A stretch of DNA of 64,000 bases from assembly GCF_020400605.1 (NCBI RefSeq), contig NZ_JAINRD010000008.1, positions 124,001 to 188,000 of the forward strand. The letters are read 5' to 3'. Shown piece after piece: positions 27,592 through 35,574 of the stretch. Origin of the DNA: Streptomyces aculeolatus (GTDB lineage: Bacteria; Actinomycetota; Actinomycetes; Streptomycetales; Streptomycetaceae). Both the position numbers and the translations under genes were made by a program. Below the pieces are notes generated by a model. The model did no database searches. It saw only the letters and a program-made list of their open reading frames with translations, and had not been told where the DNA came from. Within the stretch, counting starts at the first letter, position 1. Each line of letters begins with the position of its first letter.

Positions 27592-28239
27592 ATGTCCGGT
27601 AAGTTGATTACTGGTGGAGCGCTGGCGGCCCTGGTAGCCGCCACCCTCTCCGCCGGGACCGCGGCGGCGGACGAGGCGCCGGCCGACGGGCCCGCCGAGC
27701 AGATCAGGGTCGGCATCCAGACCATCAACGGCTCGGGGTGCCCCGCCGGCACGGCGGCGGTCGCGGCCAACGCGGACAACACGGCGTTCACCGTGACCTA
27801 CAGCGACTACCTGGCCGCCGCGGGGGCCGGCGCCAGCCCGATCGACTTCCGCAAGAACTGCCAGCTCAGCCTGGCGCTGGAGGTTCCCTCCGGGTTCACG
27901 TACGCGATCCAGAGCGTGGACTACCGCGGCTACGCGTACCTGGCGGACGGCGCGTCCGGCCTGGAGCAGGCGTCGTATTACCACATGGGTTCCGCGGAGA
28001 CGACCGCGAGCAGCCAGACCTTCGACGGTCCGTACGACGACAACTGGCAGGTGACCGACTCCAAGGAGTGGGCCGAGCTGGTGTGGGCACCCTGCGGCGA
28101 AAAACGGAACTTCAACATCAACACCGAACTCCGGGTGTACCGCGGCTCCTCGGACCAGCGGGCGACGAGCCTGATGACGATGGACTCCACCGACAGCGCG
28201 GTGAGCACGAAGTACCACCTGGCGTGGAAGGAGTGCTGA
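27592..28239 (+). CDS. Secreted DUF4360 protein, first of a tandem pair
   Basis: 215 aa from ATG 27592, with AGGAG 3-4 bases upstream. A Sec signal peptide (MSGKLITGGALAALVAATLS, cleavage likely after GTAAA) precedes a DUF4360-type domain. Typical blocks are GSGCPAGTAAVA, FTVTYSDYLA, DFRKNCQLSL, YAIQSVDYRGYAYL and PCGEKRNFNINTELRV. Four cysteines (in GCPAG, NCQL, PCGE and the C-terminal KEC) probably form two disulfides outside the cell. DUF4360 occurs in fungi and bacteria without a settled function. It is 221 bp before a close paralogue, with a hairpin in between. Confidence 0.85.
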   Translation: MSGKLITGGALAALVAATLSAGTAAADEAPADGPAEQIRVGIQTINGSGCPAGTAAVAANADNTAFTVTYSDYLAAAGAGASPIDFRKNCQLSLALEVPSGFTYAIQSVDYRGYAYLADGASGLEQASYYHMGSAETTASSQTFDGPYDDNWQVTDSKEWAELVWAPCGEKRNFNINTELRVYRGSSDQRATSLMTMDSTDSAVSTKYHLAWKEC

Positions 28240-28241
28240 GA

Positions 28242-28273
28242 TACCGCGAAGGGTAAGCACCTTACCCGCGGTA
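28242..28273 (+). terminator. Hairpin after first DUF4360 gene
   Basis: taccgc-(gaa)-gggtaag / cttaccc-gcggta with a CAC loop: 13 base pairs around a 3-base bulge, directly after the stop codon. It probably terminates or attenuates transcription into the second copy. Confidence 0.6.
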
Positions 28274-28460
28274 CGCCTTCGGAGACGGCGGCGTAAATTC
28301 CTGCCCGTCCCTCATTCGGCGGCGGTATGCCGCCGGTGTGTGTCTTGACGGAATCCGGCCAGCGGACCCTTTGCCGCCCGCTCGCCAGATTCCGCCCGCA
28401 TGGCCCGCTCTTGGGCATTGCCGTGCCCGGGATACGGCCCATCCGACCGATTGGAGAACC

Positions 28461-29138
28461 ATGACTCTTGTCGCAGGCAGTGTCCTGGCAGCATTACTGG
28501 CCGCGACCGTCACCAGCCCCATCGCGTCGCCGTCCAACGATATCGCGACGCCGCCGTACTTCGAAGACGTACCGCCCGACCAGATGGCGATCCAGGTGCT
28601 CACCGTCAACGGCACCGGATGCGAGCCGGGCAGCGCCGCCATCGCGGTCTCCGCGGACAACCAGGCCTTCACCGTGACCTACAGCAACTACGTGGCCCTG
28701 GTCGGCGTCGGCGCCACGCCGACGGACTTCCGCAAGAACTGCCAGCTCAACCTGGCCATCAAGGTGCCGGGAGGCTTCACCTACGCCATCGCCGGCGTCG
28801 ACTACCGGGGGTACGGCTACCTGGAGAACGGCGCGACCGGCATGGAGAAGGCGTCGTACTACTTCCAGGGCTCGCCCGACACGGACACCTTCACGCACAA
28901 CTTCACCGGGCCCATGGACGACAACTGGACCACGACGGACGAGACCGACCTGGAGTCACTCGTCTGGGCGCCGTGCGGGGAGATCCGCAACTTCAACATC
29001 AACACGGAGCTCCGCGTCAACGCCGGCACGTCGAACCCCGCGACGACCACCAGCATGCTGACCATGGACTCGACGGACGGAGACATCGAGACGACGTACC
29101 ACGTCGCCTGGCGGGAGTGCGTGCCGGGCGAGGACTGA
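28461..29138 (+). CDS. Secreted DUF4360 protein, second of a tandem pair; TTA codon in signal peptide
   Basis: 225 aa from ATG 28461 (TTGGAGAA upstream). A hydrophobic leader MTLVAGSVLAALLAATVTSP is followed by the same DUF4360 blocks as the upstream copy: GTGCEPGSAAIA, FTVTYSNYVA, DFRKNCQLNL, YAIAGVDYRGYGYL and PCGEIRNFNINTELRV. The four cysteines are conserved. Codon 12 is TTA (28494-28496), absent from the upstream copy, so the two paralogues may be expressed at different developmental stages. It converges on the HIT gene with a shared terminator. Confidence 0.85.
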   Translation: MTLVAGSVLAALLAATVTSPIASPSNDIATPPYFEDVPPDQMAIQVLTVNGTGCEPGSAAIAVSADNQAFTVTYSNYVALVGVGATPTDFRKNCQLNLAIKVPGGFTYAIAGVDYRGYGYLENGATGMEKASYYFQGSPDTDTFTHNFTGPMDDNWTTTDETDLESLVWAPCGEIRNFNINTELRVNAGTSNPATTTSMLTMDSTDGDIETTYHVAWRECVPGED

Positions 29139-29162
29139 TCCGCGGACAGCGGGAACACCCGC

Positions 29163-29214
29163 CCCGCGCCGGGGAGCAGCCCGGGGGGTCGCACGCCCCG
29201 GTTCCCGGCGCGGG
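29163..29214. terminator. Bidirectional terminator between DUF4360 and HIT genes
   Basis: An 11-bp perfect outer stem (cccgcgccggg / cccggcgcggg) encloses an inner 6-bp stem (ccgggg / ccccgg) between convergent genes. Confidence 0.65.
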
Positions 29215-29340
29215 CGCGGGCCGGGGGGCAGGTGCGTCCGCGGATGTGGGGGCGGCGGGGTCCGTGGGTGTCCCGCTCCGGCCCGAACCGGGTCCGGGTG
29301 CATTGACCACGACCGGCGCCCGCGGTCGTGAGCAATACGA

Positions 29341-29889
29341 CTAGCCCGCGGGCCAGGCGGCGGCGAGCATCGCGCGGGTGTCCGCGAGGAGTTGCGGCAG
29401 CACCTTGGTGTGGCCGACGACCGGCATGAAGTTCGTGTCCCCGCCCCACCGGGGCACCACGTGCTGGTGCAGGTGCGCGGCGATGCCCGCGCCCGCGACC
29501 GGGCCCTGGTTCATGCCCAGGTTGAACCCCTGTGCGCCGGACGCGGTGCGCAGGGCGGTCATCGCACTCTTGGTGTACGCCGCCAGCTCCGCGGTCTCGT
29601 CGTCGGTCAGCTCGGTGTAGTCCGCGACGTGCCGGTACGGGACGACCATCAGGTGCCCGCCGTTGTACGGGTACAGGTTCAGCACCGCGTAGACCTGTGC
29701 GCCGCGGGCGAGGATCAGCCCGTCCTCGTCGGACTTCTCCGGGATCGCGCAGAACGGGCACCCGTCGCCGGCGGCGCTGCCGGTGGGCTTGTTCTCCCCC
29801 TGGATGTACGCCATGCGGTGCGGCGTCCACAGCCGCTGGAACTGATCCGGGGTGCCGACCCCGAGCTGCTGCTCCGGCTCACTGGTCAT
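29341..29889 (-). CDS. HIT-family nucleotide hydrolase/phosphorylase
   Basis: 182 aa from ATG 29889 (MTSEPEQQLGVGTPDQFQRL); an ATG 4 codons upstream is possible and neither has a strong ribosome site. The catalytic histidine triad is HLHQHVVPRW (about residues 132-141). DGCPFCAIP near residue 45 supplies the zinc-binding cysteines typical of Ap4A phosphorylase-like HIT proteins. Actinobacterial members with the WTPHRMAYI N-terminus act on diadenosine polyphosphates. It follows thrS on the same strand after a 72-bp gap with a hairpin. Adjacency to an aminoacyl-tRNA synthetase, a source of Ap4A, fits. Confidence 0.9.
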   Translation of the reverse strand: MTSEPEQQLGVGTPDQFQRLWTPHRMAYIQGENKPTGSAAGDGCPFCAIPEKSDEDGLILARGAQVYAVLNLYPYNGGHLMVVPYRHVADYTELTDDETAELAAYTKSAMTALRTASGAQGFNLGMNQGPVAGAGIAAHLHQHVVPRWGGDTNFMPVVGHTKVLPQLLADTRAMLAAAWPAG

Positions 29890-29918
29890 GGTCAGCAGCA
29901 TATGGCGTACGACCCCGC

Positions 29919-29941
29919 GGGCCGGGCCCCGGGCCCGGCCC
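29919..29941 (-). terminator. GC palindrome after thrS
   Basis: Self-complementary gggccgggccc / gggcccggccc around one base, 20 bases beyond the thrS stop. It could form a strong stem but has no T run. Confidence 0.5.
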
Positions 29942-29961
29942 GGCGCCCCGCCCGCGCCCGA

Positions 29962-31944
29962 TCAGGCCCCGGCGCGCTCCGCGACCGCGCGGGCCACCTC
30001 GTCGATCGCGTCGTCGACCGGCACGCCGTTGTTCTGCTCGCCGTTGCGGTAGCGGAACGAGACGGCGCCCTTGGCGATGTCGTCGTCGCCCGCGATGAGC
30101 ATGTACGGGACCTTGGCCTTCTGGGCGTTGCGGATCTTCTTCTGCATCCGGTCCGAGGAGGAGTCGACCTCGACGCGCAGCCCGCGCGCCCGCATCTTCG
30201 CCGCGACCTCCTGGAGGTACGGCACGTGGTCGTCGCCGATCGGGATGCCGACGACCTGCACCGGCGCGAGCCACGCCGGGAAGGCGCCCGCGTAGTGCTC
30301 CAGCAGCACGGCGAAGAACCGCTCGATGGAGCCGAAGAGCGCGCGGTGGATCATCACCGGGCGCTGCCGCGAGCCGTCGGCCGCGGTGTACTCCAGGTCG
30401 AAGCGCTCGGGGAGGTTGAAGTCCACCTGGATCGTGGACATCTGCCACGTCCTGCCGATGGCGTCCTTGGCCTGCACGGAGATCTTCGGCCCGTAGAACG
30501 CCGCCCCGCCCGGGTCCATGACCAGTTGCAGACCCTGCTTGCCGGCGGCCTGGCGCAGGATCTCGGTGGCCTCCTCCCAGACCTCGTCGGAGCCGATGAA
30601 CTTCTCCGGGTCCTTGGTGGACAGCTCCAGGTAGAAGTCCTCCAGGCCGTAGTCGCGCAGCAGGTTCAGCACGAAGGTCAGCAGCGAGTCCAGCTCGCCG
30701 GCCATCTGCTCCTTGGTGCAGTAGATGTGCGCGTCGTCCTGGGTGAAGCCCCGGGCCCGGGTGAGGCCGTGCACGACGCCGGACTTCTCGTACCGGTAGA
30801 CCGTCCCGAACTCGAAGAGGCGCAGCGGCAGCTCGCGGTACGAGCGCCCGCGGGCGTCGAAGATCAGGTTGTGCATGGGGCAGTTCATGGGCTTGAGGTA
30901 GTAGTCCTGGCCCTCGTCGAGCTGCATGGGCGGGTACATGCCGTCGGCGTACCAGTCCAGGTGGCCCGACTTCTCGAAGAGCTTCCCCTTCGTCGCGTGC
31001 GGGGTGTAGACGAACTCGTAGCCCGACTCCTCGTGCCGCCTGCGCGAGTAGTCCTCCATGACGCGGCGCACGATGCCGCCCCTGGGGTGGAAGACCGCGA
31101 GGCCGGAGCCGATGTCCTCGGGGATGGAGAAGAGGTCCAGCTCGGCGCCGAGCTTGCGGTGGTCGCGCTTCTCGGCCTCGGCCAGGAACTCCAGGTGCGC
31201 CTTCAGCTCGTCCTTCGACGGCCAGGCGGTGCCGTAGATCCGCTGGAGCTGCGGGTTCTTCTCGCTGCCGCGCCAGTACGCGGCGGCGGAGCGCATCAGC
31301 TTGAACGCCGGGATCAGCCGCGTCGTCGGCAGGTGGGGGCCGCGGCAGAGGTCCTTCCAGCAGAGCTCGCCGGTCTTGGCGTCGAGGTTGTCGTAGATCG
31401 TCAGCTCGCCGGCGCCGACCTCCGCGGACGCGCCTTCGGCGGCGTCGGCGGCGTTGCCCTTCAGGCCGATCAGCTCCAGCTTGTACGGCTCGGCGGCCAG
31501 TTCCTCGCGGGCGTCGGCGTCGGTGGTGACCCGGCGGGAGAACCGCTGGCCGCGCTTGACGATCTCCTGCATCTTCTTCTCGACGCGCTTGAGGTCGTCG
31601 GGGTGGAAGGGCTCGGGCACGTCGAAGTCGTAGTAGAAGCCGTCCTTGATGGGCGGGCCGATGCCGAGCTTGGCCGCGGGGAACAGCTCCTGCACCGCCT
31701 GGGCCATGACGTGCGCGGTGGAGTGGCGCAGGATGTCCAGGCCGTCGGGGCTGTCGATCAGCACCGGCTCGACCTCGTCGCCGTCGGTGACCTCGTACGC
31801 GAGGTCCTTGAGCGCGCCGGCGACGCGGGCGGCGATCACGGTGCGCTGGCCGGGGAAGAGGTCGCCGGCCGTCGTGCCCGTCGTGACCACGCGCTCTTCC
31901 CGCTCGGCGGCATCGCGGCTGATGATCACACGGACGTCGGACAC
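29962..31944 (-). CDS. thrS: Threonyl-tRNA synthetase
   Basis: 660 aa from GTG 31944 with AAGGAG 6 bases upstream. A TGS domain (about 1-65) precedes the editing domain with HSTAHVMAQAV (about residue 78), RGPHLPTT and YWRGSEKNPQLQRIYGTAW. The class II core contains motif 2 FRYEKSG-type residues (FGTVYRYEKSGVVHGLTRAR), the zinc-binding Cys in KPMNCPMHN, and motif 3 MIHRALFGSIERF. The anticodon-binding domain covers about 560-660. It charges tRNA-Thr in the cytosol. No T-box is visible in the 113 bp upstream. Confidence 0.98.
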   Translation of the reverse strand: MSDVRVIISRDAAEREERVVTTGTTAGDLFPGQRTVIAARVAGALKDLAYEVTDGDEVEPVLIDSPDGLDILRHSTAHVMAQAVQELFPAAKLGIGPPIKDGFYYDFDVPEPFHPDDLKRVEKKMQEIVKRGQRFSRRVTTDADAREELAAEPYKLELIGLKGNAADAAEGASAEVGAGELTIYDNLDAKTGELCWKDLCRGPHLPTTRLIPAFKLMRSAAAYWRGSEKNPQLQRIYGTAWPSKDELKAHLEFLAEAEKRDHRKLGAELDLFSIPEDIGSGLAVFHPRGGIVRRVMEDYSRRRHEESGYEFVYTPHATKGKLFEKSGHLDWYADGMYPPMQLDEGQDYYLKPMNCPMHNLIFDARGRSYRELPLRLFEFGTVYRYEKSGVVHGLTRARGFTQDDAHIYCTKEQMAGELDSLLTFVLNLLRDYGLEDFYLELSTKDPEKFIGSDEVWEEATEILRQAAGKQGLQLVMDPGGAAFYGPKISVQAKDAIGRTWQMSTIQVDFNLPERFDLEYTAADGSRQRPVMIHRALFGSIERFFAVLLEHYAGAFPAWLAPVQVVGIPIGDDHVPYLQEVAAKMRARGLRVEVDSSSDRMQKKIRNAQKAKVPYMLIAGDDDIAKGAVSFRYRNGEQNNGVPVDDAIDEVARAVAERAGA

Positions 31945-32057
31945 GGGGTCTCCTTCGCAGGGAACGGGGCGCCGCGCGAGCGGCGGCACGGCGTGAATCG
32001 TACCGAGCGAGGGGGGTGCACGGCGAAATCGGGCACCGGGTGCGCGGAGCGCCGGTC

Positions 32058-33218
32058 TCAGCCGTCGCCGTACGCCTCGCCGAAGAGGTCCGGGTGCTGG
32101 AGCGGTGCCTGCGCCGGCCGGTCCCGGGCGGCGTCCTCCACCGGCGCGGGCCGCACGTCCGACGCCCCGGTCAGCCGGCGGAAGCCGCCGCGGCTCTCCA
32201 GCCGGCCGGTCAGCCGCACCGGCACACCGGCCAGGTGTGCCCGGCAGGCGACCCCGTACGCGTCCTCGTCGAGCGACGTGCGCACCTCGGTGACGTCCGC
32301 GCCCGCGAGTACCCGCAGCCGCACCCGGCCCGGGCCGGTGGCTGCCGTCCGGCTGAGCCGGGTGACGGCTGCGGTGAGCCGGACCGGGAGGGAGGGCTCC
32401 CGGTGCCGGTAGCGCACGGCGGCCCGCTGCAGGGCCGGGATGTCGCCGGGGGTGAACTCCACCGGCGCGGGGGCGGCGGTGAAGCCGCGCGGCGGCGGGT
32501 GCGCGGGGGCCCAGGCCAGGGTGATACGCACGCCGTCCGTGCCGCGCACGAGGGCGGTGAGGGCCTCGGTCAGCTCGTGGCACACGCCGAGTTCCACGGC
32601 GTTGTCGAAGGCGGCCATGCTGCCGGTGGTGTGCTGGCGGTCCACCGCGTTGCGGGTGCCGTGCAGGGCCCGTAACAGGGTGGTGGTCACGCCGCGGCTC
32701 TCCGGGGCGGGGACGAAGGCGGTGAGCCGGGCGGCGTGGGCGCCGGGGCCGAGCAGGGTCTGCTCGACGTCCCGGGCGGCCTGCGGGCGCAGCCGGGCGC
32801 CGTGGAACCCCGCCGGGCGGCGGGCGGCGAGCGCGCCGGCCAGCAGCATGGCGCGGGCGGCGGCGGAGAGCCGTTCTGCGTCGGCCCACCGGGCGGGCCC
32901 GGCGCGCCGCTCGGCGCCGTACTCCCAGCTCATCTCGTCGCTGGGCACGGCCACGGCGGTGAGCACGAGCGGGGCGGACGGCTCGGGGCTGCGGGCCAGC
33001 GCGGTGAGCGTCTCGGCGAGCAGGCCGGTGCAGTCGGGGAAGGCGCGGTCGGCCGGTACGAGGACGCCGGCGCCGCCCGGCGCGTCGCCGGGCGGGGTGA
33101 AGCGTGCGTACCGGCCGGTGGAACCGCCGTGCCGGCGCCAGCCATGGCGGGCGAGGAGGGCGCCGAGCACGGCGGGGTCGGTGCGGGCGGGGTCGGGCTG
33201 TGGCGGCTGCCGGTACAT
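32058..33218 (-). CDS. Unknown protein; contains a TTA codon
   Basis: 386 aa from ATG 33218, with GGGAGA 6 bases upstream. I do not recognise a family. The sequence is Ala/Arg/Pro/Thr-rich with no signal peptide or membrane span. Recurrent features are LLARHGWRRHGGSTGRYARF near the N-terminus and GACRAHLAGVPVRLTGRLES-like sequence near the C-terminus, which is followed by a Pro/Ala tail ending GEAYGDG. Codon 182 is TTA (32673-32675), so translation may be bldA-dependent. It lies 113 bp upstream of thrS on the same strand and may be co-transcribed with it. Confidence 0.7.
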   Translation of the reverse strand: MYRQPPQPDPARTDPAVLGALLARHGWRRHGGSTGRYARFTPPGDAPGGAGVLVPADRAFPDCTGLLAETLTALARSPEPSAPLVLTAVAVPSDEMSWEYGAERRAGPARWADAERLSAAARAMLLAGALAARRPAGFHGARLRPQAARDVEQTLLGPGAHAARLTAFVPAPESRGVTTTLLRALHGTRNAVDRQHTTGSMAAFDNAVELGVCHELTEALTALVRGTDGVRITLAWAPAHPPPRGFTAAPAPVEFTPGDIPALQRAAVRYRHREPSLPVRLTAAVTRLSRTAATGPGRVRLRVLAGADVTEVRTSLDEDAYGVACRAHLAGVPVRLTGRLESRGGFRRLTGASDVRPAPVEDAARDRPAQAPLQHPDLFGEAYGDG

Positions 33219-33688
33219 CAGGGTCTCCCTCCCCTGCCGGCCCGCGTCGGGTGCGCGCGGCGCGCGCGGTGGCCGACGACGGGCGCGCCCGGTGACCCGA
33301 CGTGCCGGCCGATGCCGCTGCCGGGGAAGGGCTGCGCCGGAGCACAGCCGGCAGCGGCAACGACCGCGCGCGGAGGGCCGGTCGGCAGCGTCCGGGGGAG
33401 GAACGCCGCCACGGCGCGGGCACCGCGCCGCGGCGCGGCCCGCTCGGGGAGCGGGCCGCCCCGTTTCGACCGGGTGAGGGCCATGGCCCAACTGCCTTCC
33501 ACACGCTGTCGGTAGCTGACGGGGGCCGGCCCCGCACGGGCGGCCGGGGCGTACCCGGCCCTCACTCTCTGTTGTCACCGCGCCGACTCTCCGCCAAACA
33601 ACCATTGTTCGAATGAGGGGTGTTGCGGGTATCACCCGGTCGGATGGGACCGACCCCACCGACCGCAAACGTCCAGGGAGTTGGGCTG
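33219..33688. other. 470-bp divergent intergenic region
   Basis: It separates the unknown minus-strand gene from the exonuclease. GC-rich inverted repeats occur near 33410-33465. A half-perfect SOS-like box lies at 33597-33612. A minus-strand reading frame from ATG 33484 runs to the next start (TGATG overlap) but is low complexity; I do not call it a gene. Confidence 0.5.
33597..33612. promoter_or_regulatory. Candidate LexA (SOS) box before exonuclease
   Basis: AACAAC-N4-GTTCGA compared with the actinobacterial SOS box TCGAAC-N4-GTTCGA (recalled): 9 of 12 positions match and one half is perfect. It lies 77 bases before the exonuclease start. Weak on sequence alone; function in DNA processing makes it plausible. 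Confidence 0.3.
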
Positions 33689-34417
33689 ATGACGCTCTGG
33701 TACGAGGGGCCGCTCGCGGCCTTCGACACCGAGACCACCGGCGTGGACGTGGAACGCGACCGGATACTCTCCGCAGCCGTCGTCGTGCAGCCCCACATCA
33801 CCTCGCCGCCCCGCTGTACGTCGTGGCTCGTCTCCCCCGACGTGGAGATCCCGGCCGCGGCCACCGCCGTCCACGGCCTGACGCTGCCGCATCTGCAGCG
33901 CCTGGGCCGCTGGCCGGCGCCCGTGATGGAGGAGGTCGGCAAGGCACTGGCGGCGCAGTGCGCGAGCCATGTGCCGCTGGTGGTGATGAACGCCCCCTTC
34001 GATCTGACGCTGCTGGACCGCGAGTTACGGCGGCACCGCGCCTCGTCGCTGCCCAAGTACCTCGGCGGCGCGCCGCTGTGCGTGCTGGACCCGCTGGTGC
34101 TCGACCGGCACCTCGACCGCTACCGCAAGGGCCGCCGCACGCTCACGGCGCTGTGCGAGCAGTACGGCGTGGAGCTGTCCGGCGCCCACGAGGCGGGCGC
34201 GGACGCGACGGCGGCGCTGCGCCTCGTACGGGCCATCGGGCAGCGCCACGCGGACCGGCTGGGCGAGCTGAGCGCCGCGGAGCTGCACACCCGGCAGGCG
34301 GTGTGGCACGGCGCGCAGGCGCGGGGCCTGACGGCGTGGTTCGCGCACACGGGCTCGGCCGAACGGTGCGACCCCGCCTGGCCGTTGCGCACGACCGGCC
34401 TGGCGACGGTGGCCTGA
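33689..34417 (+). CDS. DnaQ-like 3'-5' exonuclease (DEDDh); contains a TTA codon
   Basis: 242 aa from ATG 33689, with CAGGGAG 8 bases upstream. The RNase T/DnaQ exonuclease fold is shown by AAFDTETTGVDVERDRI (ExoI, Asp-Glu), APFDLTLLDRELRRH (ExoII Asp) and AHEAGADATAALRLV (ExoIII, His and Asp). A stand-alone protein of this size may proofread or trim DNA or RNA ends rather than replace the replicative epsilon subunit. Codon 113 is TTA (34025-34027), unusual for a housekeeping repair gene and a marker of bldA dependence. See the possible LexA box upstream. Confidence 0.88.
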   Translation: MTLWYEGPLAAFDTETTGVDVERDRILSAAVVVQPHITSPPRCTSWLVSPDVEIPAAATAVHGLTLPHLQRLGRWPAPVMEEVGKALAAQCASHVPLVVMNAPFDLTLLDRELRRHRASSLPKYLGGAPLCVLDPLVLDRHLDRYRKGRRTLTALCEQYGVELSGAHEAGADATAALRLVRAIGQRHADRLGELSAAELHTRQAVWHGAQARGLTAWFAHTGSAERCDPAWPLRTTGLATVA

Positions 34418-34501
34418 CGACGTTGCCGATCGCCCCGTTGCGGGGAGACGGGGGCGCGGGGGCGAAGCCCTCGCACGCGCGGCGCAGCCGCGCAGGAACG
34501 A

Positions 34502-34548
34502 CGAAGGCGACCTGTGTCCGCGCTTTCTGCGGACGCAGGTCGCCTTCG
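34502..34548 (-). terminator. Terminator of tRNA-Val(CAC)
   Basis: A 13-bp stem (cgaaggcgacctg / caggtcgccttcg) continues after one mismatch into gtccgc / gcggac with a 7-base loop. It lies 6 bases beyond the tRNA 3' end on the minus strand. Confidence 0.85.
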
Positions 34549-34554
34549 CCTTTG

Positions 34555-34626
34555 TGGGCGATACTGGGATCGAACCAGTGACCTCTTCGGTGTGAACGAA
34601 GCGCTCTCCCCCTGAGCTAATCGCCC
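34555..34626 (-). tRNA. tRNA-Val (anticodon CAC)
   Basis: 72 nt with a complete cloverleaf. Acceptor GGGCGAT pairs with ATCGCCC, discriminator is A, and the anticodon stem CTTCG/CGAAG holds loop TTCACAC (anticodon CAC, reads GTG). The T-arm is CTGGTTCGATCCCAG. CCA is not encoded. Confidence 0.96.
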
Positions 34627-34651
34627 GGAGCACCTTGGCGGCGCGGTCAGA

Positions 34652-34681
34652 ACCATACCGTGCGGCGGGGTTGCCGTTCAA
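34652..34681 (-). promoter_or_regulatory. Promoter of tRNA-Val(CAC)
   Basis: Read on the minus strand: -35 TTGAAC, 18-base spacer, -10 TATGGT, ending 26 bases before the tRNA 5' end. It is a good match for a vegetative HrdB-type promoter. Confidence 0.7.
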
Positions 34682-34981
34682 ACCGGTTGCGGGGGCGCGG
34701 CCGGAGTCACCCGGAGTGAGCATCCCCGTGCACGCACCCTCCGCGCGCCTCCGTCACACCGCGCCCGATTCTCGTTACTCTCCGCATCCAGAGAGCCCAA
34801 ACTATCCGTGCCCCAGAGTTCACCGGAACGGCCCTGCTGGGACGAGCTTCGCTAGGCCGTACGAACTACGAAAAACATCACAAAACAGTCAGAGGGGTTT
34901 ACAACGCCCCGGTAGGTGGCATGTCGACTTCGCCGACGTGCGAATCCCCGAGCGCACACTGAGCGAAAGGCCCTGGCGCTT

Positions 34982-35395
34982 ATGAACCACACGGTCAGCT
35001 GCGAGCTGCACCTGCGCCTCGTTGTGTCGAGCGAGTCTTCCCTGCCTGTCCCCGCAGGTCTGCGGTACGACACCGCGGATCCTTACGCCGTGCACGCCAC
35101 CTTCCACACGGGCGCAGAAGAGACGGTCGAATGGGTGTTCGCCCGCGACCTCCTCGCCGAAGGGCTCCACCGCCCGACCGGCACCGGCGACGTCCGCGTC
35201 TGGCCATCCAGAAGCCACGGCCAGGGCGTCGTCTGCATCGCCCTCAGCTCGCCCGAGGGCGAGGCACTGCTCGAAGCACCCGCGCGGGCGCTGGAGTCCT
35301 TCCTGAAGCGCACGGACGCCGCCGTGCCGCCCGGGACGGAGCCACGCCATTTCGACCTCGACACCGAGCTCTCGCACATCCTCGCGGAGAGCTGA
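34982..35395 (+). CDS. ssgB: Sporulation-specific cell division protein SsgB
   Basis: 137 aa from ATG 34982. The sequence (VSCELHLRLVVSSESSLPVP; YAVHATFHTGAEETVEWVFA; FDLDTELSHILAES) is the near-invariant SsgB sequence of streptomycetes. SsgB marks future septum sites in aerial hyphae and recruits FtsZ, working with SsgA. The ribosome site is weak (GAAAGG about 11 bases upstream), in keeping with a developmentally controlled gene. The 355 bp upstream, including a lower-GC stretch around 34790-34910, hold no other gene and probably carry the regulated promoter. Confidence 0.97.
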   Translation: MNHTVSCELHLRLVVSSESSLPVPAGLRYDTADPYAVHATFHTGAEETVEWVFARDLLAEGLHRPTGTGDVRVWPSRSHGQGVVCIALSSPEGEALLEAPARALESFLKRTDAAVPPGTEPRHFDLDTELSHILAES

Positions 35396-35471
35396 AGCCC
35401 GTACGACCTCACCGTCCGTAGCCGTCAGCCTCGGGGAGACGGCCGGACCCCGACCAGACAACCGCACCAGG

Positions 35472-35514
35472 CACCGCCGTCGTTCCACCGTGGGCGACGG
35501 CGGTGTCACGTTTT
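35472..35514 (+). terminator. Terminator of ssgB
   Basis: Perfect 11-bp stem caccgccgtcg / cgacggcggtg with a 12-base loop, followed by TCACGTTTT. Confidence 0.85.
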
Positions 35515-35574
35515 GGCTAGAGTCGGCGTCAGACCGACCAGGGGAACGCGCGGCCCGACCAGGGGAGCGGAACG

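Noticed and set aside
31945..32057. T-box leader before thrS
   Set aside because: The gap is only 113 bases and lacks a T-box consensus and specifier stem.
33218..33484. 88-codon minus-strand frame ending in TGATG at the start of the 386-aa gene
   Set aside because: The stop-start overlap and a GGAAGG motif are suggestive, but the product is Arg/Pro/Gly low complexity and the DNA is inverted-repeat rich. Not called without conservation.
34790..34981. Sigma-H or other developmental sigma factor promoter before ssgB
   Set aside because: A GTTT and a GGTAGG occur near 34900 but their spacing (10 bases) does not fit a SigB-type promoter, so no site is called.
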